14,151 nt of DNA from H17-190 sp034435615. GTDB lineage: Bacteria > Chloroflexota > Dehalococcoidia > SM23-28-2 > HRBIN24. Under the pieces are notes generated by a model. That model saw only the letters and a list, made by a program, of their open reading frames with translations. It searched no databases and had not been told where the DNA came from. Positions 6,503 through 13,985 of this stretch are shown here, one piece after another (position 1 is the first letter of the stretch; every line of letters begins with the position of its first letter). Location: positions 1-14,151 of the forward strand of contig DAOTWZ010000005.1 in assembly GCA_034435615.1 (NCBI GenBank), written 5' to 3'. Both the position numbers and the translations under genes were made by a program.

Positions 6503-7693
6503 GTGGACAGCGCCGAGCGACGCATCATCCTCTACACCAACCTGGGCCACGCCCTGGTCCATGGTGTCGAGGCCACTTACGGCGCCCTCCTCATCCGAAT
6601 ACAGCTAGACCTGGGCGGCAGCGACGCCTTCATGGGGGCGGTGGCCAGCGTCTTCGGCTGGGCCTTCGGCGCCACCGCCCTCCCGTCCGGCTTCCTGAGC
6701 GACCGCCTGGGCCCTCATCGCGTCCTCGCCCTCACCTTCGCCCTGGCCACCGTAGCCTCCATCCTGGTGGCCCTTTCGGGCACGCCGTGGATGCTGGCCA
6801 CCTCCATGGGCCTGCTGGGGCTGGCGGTGGGACTCTACCACCCGGCGGGCACCACCCTCATCGCCCACGGGGTGCAAAGGCGAGGGCTCGGCATGGGCTA
6901 CCACGGCGTGGCCGGCAACCTGGGGATGGCCATCGCCCCGGCGGTGGCGGGCGGGCTGGCCGTCCTGGCCGACTGGCGGGCCGCCTACTTCATGCTGGCG
7001 GCCCTGGCCGCCCTCCTCACCGTCTGGGCCACCCGCGTCGCCAGCGGTGTCACTGCCAGCCCCTCTCGCCAGGAGGATGTCTCCCCGGTGAGGCCCCGCT
7101 TCAGCAGCGGCCTCCTGGTGGGGCTGGTCATGGTCTATCTGGTCTCCGTCCTGACGGGCCTGGTCTACCGTGGTTCCCTGACCTTCCTCCCCAGCCACAT
7201 CCACGACCGGGTCAGCGAAAACCTGAGCGAGTCGCTGACGACGTTGGCCCTGCTTACGGGGGCGGCCGGTCAGTACGTGGGCGGCCTCCTGACCCAGCGC
7301 ATGGGGCTGGAGCGGCTGGCCGTCCTGGTGACCGGACTGGCGGTGCCCCCTCTGGCCCTGATGGGCATCGTCACCGGGATGCCCCTGGTGGCCCTGGCGG
7401 CCATCTTCATATTCTTCAACTTCGCTGGCCAGCCGGTCTTCAACACCCTGATAGCTGAGTACACGCCCTGGCGCTTCGTCGGCCGCAGCTTTGGCCTCTC
7501 CTACCTGGCAGGCTTCGGGATCGGCGGCACGGGCGGCGTTATCGCTGGCGTCCTGGTGGAGCGCTGGGACACCGGCGTCGCCTTCCTGGGGATGGCGGCC
7601 ATCTGGCTCCTCGCCCTTCTGGCAGCGCTGGTCCTCCCCTTCCTGACTGTCCGGGAGCCCCTGCCCATGGCCCGGGACCGGCAGCCCGCCTGA
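6503..7693 (+). CDS. Major facilitator superfamily transporter
   Basis: This 396-residue inner-membrane protein has about 12 hydrophobic segments. The inter-helix loop FLSDRLGPHRVLAL at about 72-85 is the MFS motif A. LYHPAGTTLIAHG followed by GVAGNLGMAIAPAVAG resembles the fosmidomycin-resistance-like branch of the superfamily, so export or uptake of a small organic molecule by proton coupling is likely; direction and substrate are not readable. The central cytoplasmic loop (about 178-200) is short and polar, separating two six-helix halves. The start is a GTG with a weak ACAGGA upstream. It lies 61 nt after the aminotransferase, which is wider than the preceding gaps but still compatible with the same transcript. 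Confidence 0.88.
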   Translation: MDSAERRIILYTNLGHALVHGVEATYGALLIRIQLDLGGSDAFMGAVASVFGWAFGATALPSGFLSDRLGPHRVLALTFALATVASILVALSGTPWMLATSMGLLGLAVGLYHPAGTTLIAHGVQRRGLGMGYHGVAGNLGMAIAPAVAGGLAVLADWRAAYFMLAALAALLTVWATRVASGVTASPSRQEDVSPVRPRFSSGLLVGLVMVYLVSVLTGLVYRGSLTFLPSHIHDRVSENLSESLTTLALLTGAAGQYVGGLLTQRMGLERLAVLVTGLAVPPLALMGIVTGMPLVALAAIFIFFNFAGQPVFNTLIAEYTPWRFVGRSFGLSYLAGFGIGGTGGVIAGVLVERWDTGVAFLGMAAIWLLALLAALVLPFLTVREPLPMARDRQPA

Positions 7694-7803
7694 GAGGTGG
7701 ACGCCCCAGGAGCGGGCGTATATCATGGCTGCCAGATAGCGCGGCGCCGGCGCTGACGGTGCCGCCGCATTACCAGGAGGCCAGCGCCCGGAGGAGGTCA
7801 CCC

Positions 7804-8610
7804 ATGCAGTTCGAGCAGATAACTTACGAGAAGCGGGACGACGGTGTCGCCATCATCACCCTGAACCGTCCGGAGCGGCTCAACGCCTTCACCCGCACCA
7901 TGCTTGAGGAGTGGTACCGCGCCCTCCTGGACGCCCATACCAGCCCGGACGTGCGGGCGGTAGTGGTCACCGGTGCCGGGCGCGCCTTCTGCACCGGTGC
8001 CGACCTCTCCGCCGGCGGCCTGGAGGGGCTCATGGACCCCCAGCGCACCCTCATCGAGAACCGTAACTTCCTGCGGGACACAGTGCAGCGGATACCCCGT
8101 CTGGTGGCCCAGTTGGAGAAGCCTTACATCGCCGCCGTCAACGGCCCGGCCGTGGGCGCCGGCATGGACATGGCCTCCATGGCCGACATCCGCTTCGCCA
8201 GCGAGACGGCCCGCTTCAGCACCGGCTACGTCCGCGTGGCCCTCATCCCCGGCGATGGCGGCGCCTGGTACCTGCCCCGCATCGTGGGGATGGCCAAGGC
8301 GCTGGAGCTGCTCTGGACGGGCGATACCTTCGACGCCCAGGAGGCGTTGCGCATCGGCTACGTGAGCAAGGTGCTGCCCCCGGAGGAGCTTCTTCCCTAC
8401 ACCCTGGAGTTCGCCGGGCGCATCGCCCGCGGGCCGGCGGTGGCCGTCCAGCTCACCAAGCGGCTGGCCTACCGCGGCATGTTCACCGACGTGGACGAGG
8501 CGCTGGAGGCGGCCCAGCAGGCCATGGTGCTGGCCCATCTGACGGAGGACGCCAAGGAGGGGCCACGCGCCTTCCTGGAGAAGCGGCAGCCCCAGTTCAA
8601 GGGCCGCTGA
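7804..8610 (+). CDS. Enoyl-CoA hydratase/isomerase (crotonase) family protein, PaaG-like
   Basis: The 268-residue protein has the crotonase fold: ITLNRPERLNAF at 18-29, GAGRAFCTGADLS at 57-69 and NGPAVGAGMDMA at 113-124 form the CoA-binding and oxyanion-hole parts. Compared with rat enoyl-CoA hydratase, the first catalytic Glu is Asp122 and the second is Tyr142. An acidic residue appears instead in ALIPGDGGAWYLPR as Asp151, a pattern also seen near the catalytic Asp of the PaaG-type isomerases. A double-bond or epoxide isomerase, or a noncanonical hydratase, is therefore more likely than classical beta-oxidation hydratase. An in-frame start at 7759 would add 15 residues, but GGAGGAGG at 7791-7798 favours the ATG at 7804. 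It is 110 nt after the transporter. Confidence 0.9.
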   Translation: MQFEQITYEKRDDGVAIITLNRPERLNAFTRTMLEEWYRALLDAHTSPDVRAVVVTGAGRAFCTGADLSAGGLEGLMDPQRTLIENRNFLRDTVQRIPRLVAQLEKPYIAAVNGPAVGAGMDMASMADIRFASETARFSTGYVRVALIPGDGGAWYLPRIVGMAKALELLWTGDTFDAQEALRIGYVSKVLPPEELLPYTLEFAGRIARGPAVAVQLTKRLAYRGMFTDVDEALEAAQQAMVLAHLTEDAKEGPRAFLEKRQPQFKGR

Positions 8611-8614
8611 GGGG

Positions 8615-8650
8615 TGCCGCCCCCGCCGGCCAGGCCTCGACGGGGCGGCA
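8615..8650. terminator. Hairpin between convergent crotonase and capA-like genes
   Basis: TGCCGCCCC (8615-8623) is exactly complementary to GGGGCGGCA (8642-8650); the 18-nt loop contains the self-complementary GGCCAGGCC. It begins 4 nt after the crotonase stop and ends 21 nt before the end of the leftward gene. There is no U-tract, as with the hairpin at 716-746. Confidence 0.55.
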
Positions 8651-8671
8651 TGTCCGCCTAGAGACGAGGGC

Positions 8672-9775
8672 CTAAGACCGCCCCGCCTGCGCCGCCAGCC
8701 GTTGACTGGCCTCCCGCATGCGCGCCAGGACGGCCTCACCCTCCGGGCCCTCCAGGGGCCGCGGGCGGGCGTAGTCCTCGATGATGACGGGGACGAACTC
8801 CACCCGCACCAGCGTGCGGTCGTAGAAGGTGTATCGCCCGACGACGCCGATGCGCGTCTCGTAGCTCCACATCTGATCGAAGATGAAGTTGCCATGGGCG
8901 TAGGCGATGAGCTTCCCCCGGTATACCTCCACCGCCTGCACCCAGTGGGGGTGGTTGCCCAGGACGAGGTCAGCGCCGGCGTCCACCGCCAGGTGGCCGA
9001 TCTCCACCGGGTCGTCCGGGGCCACGCCCGGGGCGGGCTGGGGGACGTCCACATACTCGGCGCCCCAGTGGACGGCCACTACCAGGACGTCCACCTGGGA
9101 CCGCGCCTCGCCGATGCGAGCGCTCAGCGCCTCCCGGTCTATCGCCTCGCCCACGCCGTTGAAGGCCAGGAAGCCGAAGCGCAGCCCCCGCACCTCCCGC
9201 ACCGCCAGATGGTAGCGGTCGGCCCAGGCGATGCCGTGGGCCTCCAGTAGCTGCCTGGTGGCGGCTACCCCCTCGGGCCCGTAGTTGCCGATGTGATTGT
9301 TCTCCAGGGTAGCCACGTCTACCCCGGCCGCCAGCAGCGCCTGCACGAAGCCAGGCCGACCGCAGAAGGTGAAGCCCGAGTCGTGATAGGGACAGCCGTC
9401 TATGAGGGGAGCCTCCAGGTTGACCACCGTCAGGTCGCCGGCGGCCAGGAGATCAGCGGTGGCCGAGACCGGATACAGGAAGTCGTCCCCCCGGCTGCGG
9501 ATGGTGACGTCCACGTAGCGGGCCGGTATGACGTCGCCGGTGGCGACGAGGGTGCGCAGGTGCCCGGGGTCAGCAGCGAAGGGCGAGAGGTCGCGCGGGG
9601 GAAAGACGTCCTGAAGGCCCTGCAGAGGCGGGGGAGGCGGCGGGGCGGTGGGCGTGGGCTGGGGGGAGGCGGGCGCCCCCTCCGGCCCCGGCAACGCCCC
9701 TGGCGGCCCGCCATCGCCACGGCAGGCCGAGAGAAGCAACGCCCCCAGGCAGGCCACCGCCAGCAACCGCAGCAT
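8672..9775 (-). CDS. CapA-family lipoprotein (metallophosphoesterase-like fold)
   Basis: The 367-residue protein begins with a lipoprotein signal, a short hydrophobic stretch ending in the lipobox LLSAC with Cys18 as the lipidated residue, so it is exported and anchored to the membrane. A Pro/Gly-rich linker of about 40 residues follows. The remainder is a CapA/PgsA domain: LVATGDVIPARYVD, VVNLEAPL, LENNHIGNYG, VAVHWGAEY and VLGNHPHWVQ, then AYAHGNFIFD. These carry the Asp, Asn and His positions expected for metal binding in this calcineurin-like fold. The family is named for poly-gamma-glutamate capsule synthesis, but many members are isolated lipoproteins of unknown substrate, and no pgsB/capB or capC genes are near. 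The ATG lacks a Shine-Dalgarno site and sits 6 nt from a -10 hexamer, again suggesting a leaderless message. It is divergent from the CRISPR operon. Confidence 0.87.
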   Translation of the reverse strand: MLRLLAVACLGALLLSACRGDGGPPGALPGPEGAPASPQPTPTAPPPPPPLQGLQDVFPPRDLSPFAADPGHLRTLVATGDVIPARYVDVTIRSRGDDFLYPVSATADLLAAGDLTVVNLEAPLIDGCPYHDSGFTFCGRPGFVQALLAAGVDVATLENNHIGNYGPEGVAATRQLLEAHGIAWADRYHLAVREVRGLRFGFLAFNGVGEAIDREALSARIGEARSQVDVLVVAVHWGAEYVDVPQPAPGVAPDDPVEIGHLAVDAGADLVLGNHPHWVQAVEVYRGKLIAYAHGNFIFDQMWSYETRIGVVGRYTFYDRTLVRVEFVPVIIEDYARPRPLEGPEGEAVLARMREASQRLAAQAGRS

Positions 9776-9781
9776 AGAGGC

Positions 9782-9810
9782 ATCTTAGCACGGGGAGTCC
9801 TCGCGGTCAG
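9782..9810 (-). promoter_or_regulatory. Promoter of the capA-like gene, probably leaderless
   Basis: Read leftward, CTGACC (9810-9805) and TAAGAT (9787-9782) are separated by 17 bp. The -10 ends 6 nt before the ATG at 9775, so transcription would begin at or next to the start codon. Confidence 0.42.
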
Positions 9811-9837
9811 GCGGCCGGCGATGAAAGTACGTAGCCC

Positions 9838-9867
9838 TTGATTCCTCGTCCGCCCGTGGCCTATACT
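9838..9867 (+). promoter_or_regulatory. Promoter of the type III-D cas operon
   Basis: TTGATT (9838-9843) and TATACT (9862-9867, five of six consensus bases) are 18 bp apart. The start of transcription would be near 9874, giving a leader of about 155 nt before the cas10 ATG at 10030. Confidence 0.55.
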
Positions 9868-9875
9868 CGTGCCGC

Positions 9876-9960
9876 CCTGCGGCTGCCGGACGTCGGGGCG
9901 AGGCGTCCGGCGGTCTGCCAGGGGCCCGGGAGCGTCCCCGGTGGAGAGGCGGACCGCAGG
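9876..9960 (+). ncRNA. Predicted branched RNA structure in the cas10 leader
   Basis: The leader starts with an apparent closed three-way fold. CCTGCGG (9876-9882) pairs perfectly with CCGCAGG (9954-9960) and closes two inner hairpins: GCCGGACG (9885-9892) with CGTCCGGC (9904-9911), and TCTGCC (9914-9919) with GGCGGA (9948-9953), the latter containing a further GC-rich stem. The closing stem begins within a few bases of the predicted transcript 5' end. It does not match any riboswitch, 6S or SRP consensus I know. In DNA this GC-rich, chance pairing is a serious alternative. Confidence 0.35.
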
Positions 9961-9989
9961 CTGGGGGAAGGGACAGCGCCCGTGTAGCA

Positions 9990-10007
9990 CTCGGCCCTGC
10001 GGCCGGG
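9990..10007 (+). promoter_or_regulatory. Hairpin just upstream of the cas10 ribosome-binding site
   Basis: CTCGGCC (9990-9996) pairs with GGCCGGG (10001-10007), with one U-G pair, around the loop CTGC. It ends 9 nt before the AGGTGAGGAG ribosome-binding region at 10016-10025. Its loop side contains a second copy of GCCCTGCGGC (first at 9874-9883), which could compete for the same partner, CCGCAGG at 9954-9960. Confidence 0.35.
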
Positions 10008-10029
10008 AATCTTACAGGTGAGGAGCGCC

Positions 10030-11706
10030 ATGGAGCATCGCGTATACCTCGCCGGGGACGTCGACGCCATCAAGGACTACGTCTTCGAGACCTCCTCGCT
10101 GCCCCAGATCAGGGGAGGGAGCGAGCTCCTCCAGAAATGCGAGGACGCCATCAAGCGCGATCTCAAGGAGCGGTACGGGTACGAGGTCATTTACTGCGCC
10201 GGCGGCTCCTTCCTCCTCGAGGTGCCGGCCGACCAGGCGGCCAACATCAAGAAGGTCATCGAGGGGCTCTACCGGGACACCACCCTGGTGGCCACCGTCA
10301 CCATAGTCTACGAGGAGGGGAGCGCGGCGCTGGACGCCCCGCCGCCCCTTAATCAGGGGCTGGACGGCTGGGCCAGGCGGCTGGTGAGGGCCGCCCGCGC
10401 CGATAACGAGTTCGGGCGGCGCATCGCCGTCCTGGCGGCCCGGATGCGGGAGGCAAAGCGAGCCTCCGTCAGCGCCCCCTTCTTCCAGGCCTTCCCCTTC
10501 GGCCAGCGCTGCGACCGCTGCGGCAAGCGCATGGTGGCCCTCCCTCCTTGCCGCATCGGCGATGATCAGGAGTTCCTCTGCCTGGTCTGCAAGACGCGGC
10601 TGGAGCGGGGACGCGGGCATCAAGAGGGCGACCAGGAACGGGATGTCCGCGGTAAGTTCAACCGCAAGTTCTGGGAGAAATATAAAGGGGACATCGCTGC
10701 GAAGCAGCCCCGAGACCTGGACGCGCTGGTGCAGGACGCCCCCCGCAGGTATCTGGCCCTCCTCTACGCCGACGGCAACGACATCGGCCGCCTGCTGGCC
10801 ATCGCCAGAGCGAGGGAGGAATATGAGGCTCTCTCAGATGCCCTGAGTGGCGCCACCGAAGAGGCGCTCTATCGGGCGCTCTATGAGGTGTGCGGAAAGG
10901 CTCTCCAGGATAAGGAGCGTTGCTGGCCCTTCGACATCGTCAACATCGGCGGCGACGATGTCACCGTCCTCGTCCAGGCCGGCTATGCCTGGGAGGTGGG
11001 CGTCCGTTTCCTGAGGGGGTTCGAGGAGGAGATGGCGAGGCGGCTGGGCGAGCGCTGGCTGCAGGGCGGGACAGGCCGCTCGGCCCCCGTCACCGCCTCC
11101 TGCGGCATCATCATCGCCGATGTCAGGTACCCCATTCGCTACATGGCCCACCTGGCCGAAGACCTGCTGCGACAGGCCAAGCGCGAGGCCAAGAGGGTAG
11201 GAAAGGAGAGCAGCCCCAGCACCCTGACCTTCCTCTGGCTGACGGACCCCGTGGCCGCCGATACTGCCGAGTCCCTCTGGGAGCAGTACCGACGCCCCGG
11301 TGACGGCCGCCGGGCCTCCCTGGTGGCCCGCCCCTACACCCTGGCGCAGGCCGAGGAGCTGACGGACTACCTGGGGAAGATAGCCCGCTGGCCGCGGGGC
11401 CTGCGCCACCGCTGGGCAGAGGCTCTGGGCAGGGGCGTTATGCTCTCCACCTCCCTCATCGCCTACGACCTGGCCCGACGAAGGGACGATGAGCGGCGCA
11501 AGATGTGCGAGATCCTAGAGAAGCTGGCCAGCCTGGCGGGGAGCGAGGCGGCGGTGCTCCGCCTCGCTCCCCCCATCTGGGCCTACCAGCGACGGGACGG
11601 GGACGACGCAGCGGGGTCGGGCCCGCGGACGGCGCTGCTGGACGCCCTCGAGCTGGCCGAACTCTACAGCATGCGTCCGGAGCACCAGCCGGAGGAGGAC
11701 CTATGA
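10030..11706 (+). CDS. cas10: Type III-D CRISPR-associated Cas10, HD-less, with intact GGDD
   Basis: Cas10 is the large subunit of type III effector complexes and makes cyclic oligoadenylates when target RNA is bound. This one has 558 residues and no N-terminal HD nuclease: it starts directly in the first palm domain (VYLAGDVDAIKDYVFETS, then QIRGGSELL at 26-34, and the degenerate AGGS at 57-60). A zinc finger follows with Cys161, Cys164, Cys184 and Cys187. The second palm begins at YLALLYADGNDIG with Asp248 and has the cyclase motif GGDD at 307-310, followed by a helical C-terminal part. The intact GGDD predicts signalling activity, while the missing HD domain predicts no target-activated DNA cutting by Cas10. 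The absence of HD is a known trait of subtype III-D. A GTG at 10018 is in frame, but AGGTGAGGAG before the ATG at 10030 decides the start. The stop overlaps the next gene as ATGA. Confidence 0.92.
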   Translation: MEHRVYLAGDVDAIKDYVFETSSLPQIRGGSELLQKCEDAIKRDLKERYGYEVIYCAGGSFLLEVPADQAANIKKVIEGLYRDTTLVATVTIVYEEGSAALDAPPPLNQGLDGWARRLVRAARADNEFGRRIAVLAARMREAKRASVSAPFFQAFPFGQRCDRCGKRMVALPPCRIGDDQEFLCLVCKTRLERGRGHQEGDQERDVRGKFNRKFWEKYKGDIAAKQPRDLDALVQDAPRRYLALLYADGNDIGRLLAIARAREEYEALSDALSGATEEALYRALYEVCGKALQDKERCWPFDIVNIGGDDVTVLVQAGYAWEVGVRFLRGFEEEMARRLGERWLQGGTGRSAPVTASCGIIIADVRYPIRYMAHLAEDLLRQAKREAKRVGKESSPSTLTFLWLTDPVAADTAESLWEQYRRPGDGRRASLVARPYTLAQAEELTDYLGKIARWPRGLRHRWAEALGRGVMLSTSLIAYDLARRRDDERRKMCEILEKLASLAGSEAAVLRLAPPIWAYQRRDGDDAAGSGPRTALLDALELAELYSMRPEHQPEEDL

Positions 11707-12359
11707 GCCGTCTGGAGGTCGTCATCGTCCTGCGTCTGGAGACGGCCTTCCACACCACCGGCAACCGTCGGGCCATGGGCGTCGACAGGGCGCTGGCCCG
11801 GGGGGCGGACGGCCGGCCTGTGATACCGGCCACCACCGTCAAGGGTCTCCTGCGGGAGGCCGCAGAGACAGTTCTCCGGGCCGCGGGCGAGCGCGTCTGC
11901 CAGCCGCCATCGCCGGGTCGCATGTGCGACGCCCGGGAGCCCTGCCGCGTATGTCGCCTCTTCGGGAGTCCGCGGCTGGACGCCGCCCTCCGCTTCAGCG
12001 ACGCCGCGCCCGCCGAACAGTGGGAGTCCGCTGTCCGCTCGGGGGTGGCCATCAGCCGCTACCGGAGGGCTGCCTATCAGCAGCGCCTGTTCCAGCTAGA
12101 GACCACGCCCCCAGCGCCCAGCGTCTGGCGGGCTACCTGTCAGGGCCACTTCTCCTCCGAAGAGCAGGCCAGAGAGGCCGCCGCTCTGCTGGAGATGGCC
12201 GCACGCTGGCCCTTCGCTGTGGGAGGCGGCAAGACGCGGGGGCTGGGCTGGCTGCAAGGCGTGGAGGTGACGGCCCTGGTGGACGGCGTCGCCGTGAGTC
12301 CTTCCGAGCTGGCTGACCGCTGGCGGGCCTGGGGAGGAGGCCATGTGGCTGAAGATTAG
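11703..12359 (+). CDS. Csm3-like Cas7 RAMP protein (type III-D backbone subunit)
   Basis: This 218-residue RAMP protein belongs to the Cas7 group that polymerises along crRNA and cuts bound RNA every six bases. The N-terminal strand is followed by the loop AMGVDRAL with Asp28, at the position of the slicer Asp of Csm3 and Cmr4. IPATTVKGLLREAAE is the usual 'P-G-S-S-L-K-G-x-L-R' helix, here with Ala-Thr-Thr. Cys66, Cys75, Cys81 and Cys84, leading into CRLFGSP, form the zinc cluster known in Csm3-type proteins. The C-terminal VGGGKTRGLGWL is the glycine-rich loop. At 218 residues it is near the usual Csm3 length. The ATG overlaps the cas10 stop (ATGA) and its end overlaps csx10 by 17 nt, arguing for coupled translation and roughly stoichiometric synthesis. 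Confidence 0.9.
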   Translation: MSRLEVVIVLRLETAFHTTGNRRAMGVDRALARGADGRPVIPATTVKGLLREAAETVLRAAGERVCQPPSPGRMCDAREPCRVCRLFGSPRLDAALRFSDAAPAEQWESAVRSGVAISRYRRAAYQQRLFQLETTPPAPSVWRATCQGHFSSEEQAREAAALLEMAARWPFAVGGGKTRGLGWLQGVEVTALVDGVAVSPSELADRWRAWGGGHVAED

Positions 12360-13563
12360 GCCGCGGGAGCCCCTCCTCCTGGGCGAGGCCCGGGCCGATA
12401 CCCAGTTCATCGCCAGCCGCAGCTACATCCCCGGTCGGGCGCTGCGGGGAGCCCTGGCCCTGGACCTCTTGCGGGAGGGGCGCTCCAGCGACGAGGTAAT
12501 CGCCTTCGCAGGGCGCCTGCGCCTGGGCAACTTCTTCCCGGCGCCGGAGTGGGGCCGCCTCCAGTATGCCCTCCCCCTGCCCGTGACCGCCATGAGCTGC
12601 AAGCGGCACAGCGGCTTCCTCTTGTCCCCCCGTCCCGACCGTCGCGGCCACGGCGTGGTGGACTCCCTGATACCACACCTGGCCTACCACCTGCTCTTGC
12701 GGCAGGAGAACCCCGCCCGTTTCCCCGTCCCCTTCGCCTTCGACTGCGACCACGAGGGGTGCGACGGCCGCATGGAGCCTTTCGCTCGCTTCTACTGCCT
12801 GACGGAGGACGGTCGGGAGGCGCGCTACCTGGCGGTGGAGCCCCGCTTCCACGCCCAGACCAAAGTGGCCCTCAGCCGATCGCGCCGCGCCTCCTACGAG
12901 GAGATGCTCTACACCGTCTCGGCCCTCGCCCCCAAGACCGGGGCGCCAGACGGGAACGGGGACTGCGATCTCGTCTTTCTGGGGCGAGTGGAGGGGGACG
13001 GGGAGGCGGTGGCGCGGCTCCGGGAGGCGCTGGAGCGGACGCCCATCGGGGCGTTGCATAATCGTGGCTACGGTGCCGTCCAGTTGGAGGAGGCGGAGGT
13101 GGGACTGCCTCCCCTGGCGGACCGCCTGCGCGCCTTCAATCAAAAGCTGAAGCTCGTGTGGAATGACCTGCGACGTCTGGCCCTCAACGCCGGCGACCTC
13201 AGGGAAGGTCCCGAGCACACCTACTTCAGCGTAGACCTCCTGGCGCCCGCCGTCTTCCGTCAGGACGGCGTCCCTACCCTGGTGCCCCGCCTCCAGGTGG
13301 GGGGGCGCGTCCTCGAGCCGGTCCTGTGGGCGACGCGACCGGACATGGCCAGCGGCTGGTCCGGCGCCTGGGGCCTCCCCAAGCCCACCGACCTGGCCGC
13401 CAGGCAGGGCAGCGTCTACGTCTTCCGCTGGCCGGGAACGGAGGAGGAAGCCCTCCCCTTCCTCGCTGCTCTGGAGGAGGAAGGGGTGGGGGAACGCCGG
13501 GAGGAGAGCTTCGGCGAGTGTCTGGTCTGCCACCCGTTCCATCAGGAGGTGGAGGAACGATGA
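12343..13563 (+). CDS. csx10: Csx10, Cas5-like RAMP protein of type III-D
   Basis: Csx10 is the Cas5-like subunit expected to hold the crRNA 5' handle, and it defines subtype III-D. The 406-residue length is typical. The N-terminal RAMP unit has PLLLGEARADTQF followed by SYIPGRALRGALALDLL at 27-43. VTAMSCKRHSGF brings Cys86, and FDCDHEGCDG brings Cys135 and Cys140, together a likely zinc site. The second RAMP unit includes TPIGALHNRGYGAVQL, with the glycine-rich loop. The C-terminal segment SGWSGAWGLPKPTDLAARQG, then GSVYVF and GVGERREESFGE, is the hallmark Csx10 ending; Ser replaces the Gly usually seen before FG. GGGGAGGAGG immediately upstream supports the ATG at 12343, inside the end of the previous gene. 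The stop overlaps the next start as ATGA. Confidence 0.9.
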   Translation: MWLKIRPREPLLLGEARADTQFIASRSYIPGRALRGALALDLLREGRSSDEVIAFAGRLRLGNFFPAPEWGRLQYALPLPVTAMSCKRHSGFLLSPRPDRRGHGVVDSLIPHLAYHLLLRQENPARFPVPFAFDCDHEGCDGRMEPFARFYCLTEDGREARYLAVEPRFHAQTKVALSRSRRASYEEMLYTVSALAPKTGAPDGNGDCDLVFLGRVEGDGEAVARLREALERTPIGALHNRGYGAVQLEEAEVGLPPLADRLRAFNQKLKLVWNDLRRLALNAGDLREGPEHTYFSVDLLAPAVFRQDGVPTLVPRLQVGGRVLEPVLWATRPDMASGWSGAWGLPKPTDLAARQGSVYVFRWPGTEEEALPFLAALEEEGVGERREESFGECLVCHPFHQEVEER

Positions 13564-13985
13564 GCACGGCGGCGCGAGCGGTGCTCCAGGACCCGCGTGT
13601 CAAGGAAAAGCTCGACGAGCTGCAGGAAGAGCTGGTCGGCAGGGCTGAGAGGCTGGCCGGCAGGCTGGGGCAAAGGGAAGACAAGGAGAGACAGCTCCGT
13701 AACATCCTGGCCATCGCCGAGCAGGGCTCCTCCTGGGCCCTGGTCCAGCTCTTCATCCGCTACCAGGCGGCTCGCAAGCAGCTGGACCAAGAGTGGGCCG
13801 AGAATGCCATCGCAGCGCTGCAGGAGCTGCGGACCGTGGCCCAGAGCATCGCCCAGGGCGTCGGCCTCACCGACAGGGCAGGCGAGCTACACCTGGAGCT
13901 GGTGCGGCGCGTCCTGGGCTACACCATCTGGTGGCACGCCTGGAACGCCCGCCGCCAGTCCAATCGAGGGGAGGGAGGACCATGA
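13560..13985 (+). CDS. Small helical Cas11/Csm2-like subunit
   Basis: The 141-residue protein is predicted almost entirely helical, rich in Arg, Glu, Leu and Gln. After an amphipathic first half, RQLRNILAIAEQ at 44-55 and LVQLFIRYQAARKQ at 61-74 resemble the conserved 'S-Q-L-R-x-I' and 'R-x-K-L-x-Y-x-x-A-R' helices of Csm2-type small subunits, which line the inner face of type III complexes and contact target RNA. Position between csx10 and a second cas7 also fits. The frame stays open upstream to 13326, but that part is inside csx10, and the ATGA overlap with its stop, preceded by GGAGGTGGAGG, fixes the start at 13560. Its own stop overlaps the next gene as ATGA. The Csm2/Cas11 assignment rests on context and short motifs. 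Confidence 0.78.
   Translation: MSTAARAVLQDPRVKEKLDELQEELVGRAERLAGRLGQREDKERQLRNILAIAEQGSSWALVQLFIRYQAARKQLDQEWAENAIAALQELRTVAQSIAQGVGLTDRAGELHLELVRRVLGYTIWWHAWNARRQSNRGEGGP

Noticed and set aside
9868..10029. A tRNA, SRP RNA or CRISPR repeats in the cas10 leader
   Set aside because: No cloverleaf with T-loop, no GGAA-type SRP domain and no regularly spaced repeat was found; only two copies of a 10-nt sequence occur.
12133..13542. A 469-codon minus-strand open frame opposite csx10
   Set aside because: It is antisense to a gene with unmistakable Csx10 motifs and has low-complexity composition typical of a shadow frame. The long minus-strand frames at 6605-7801 and 7798-9054 were rejected for the same reason.
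13326..13559. An upstream extension of the cas11-like gene
   Set aside because: The extension lies wholly inside csx10 in another frame; the ATGA overlap with a strong ribosome-binding site marks the real start at 13560.
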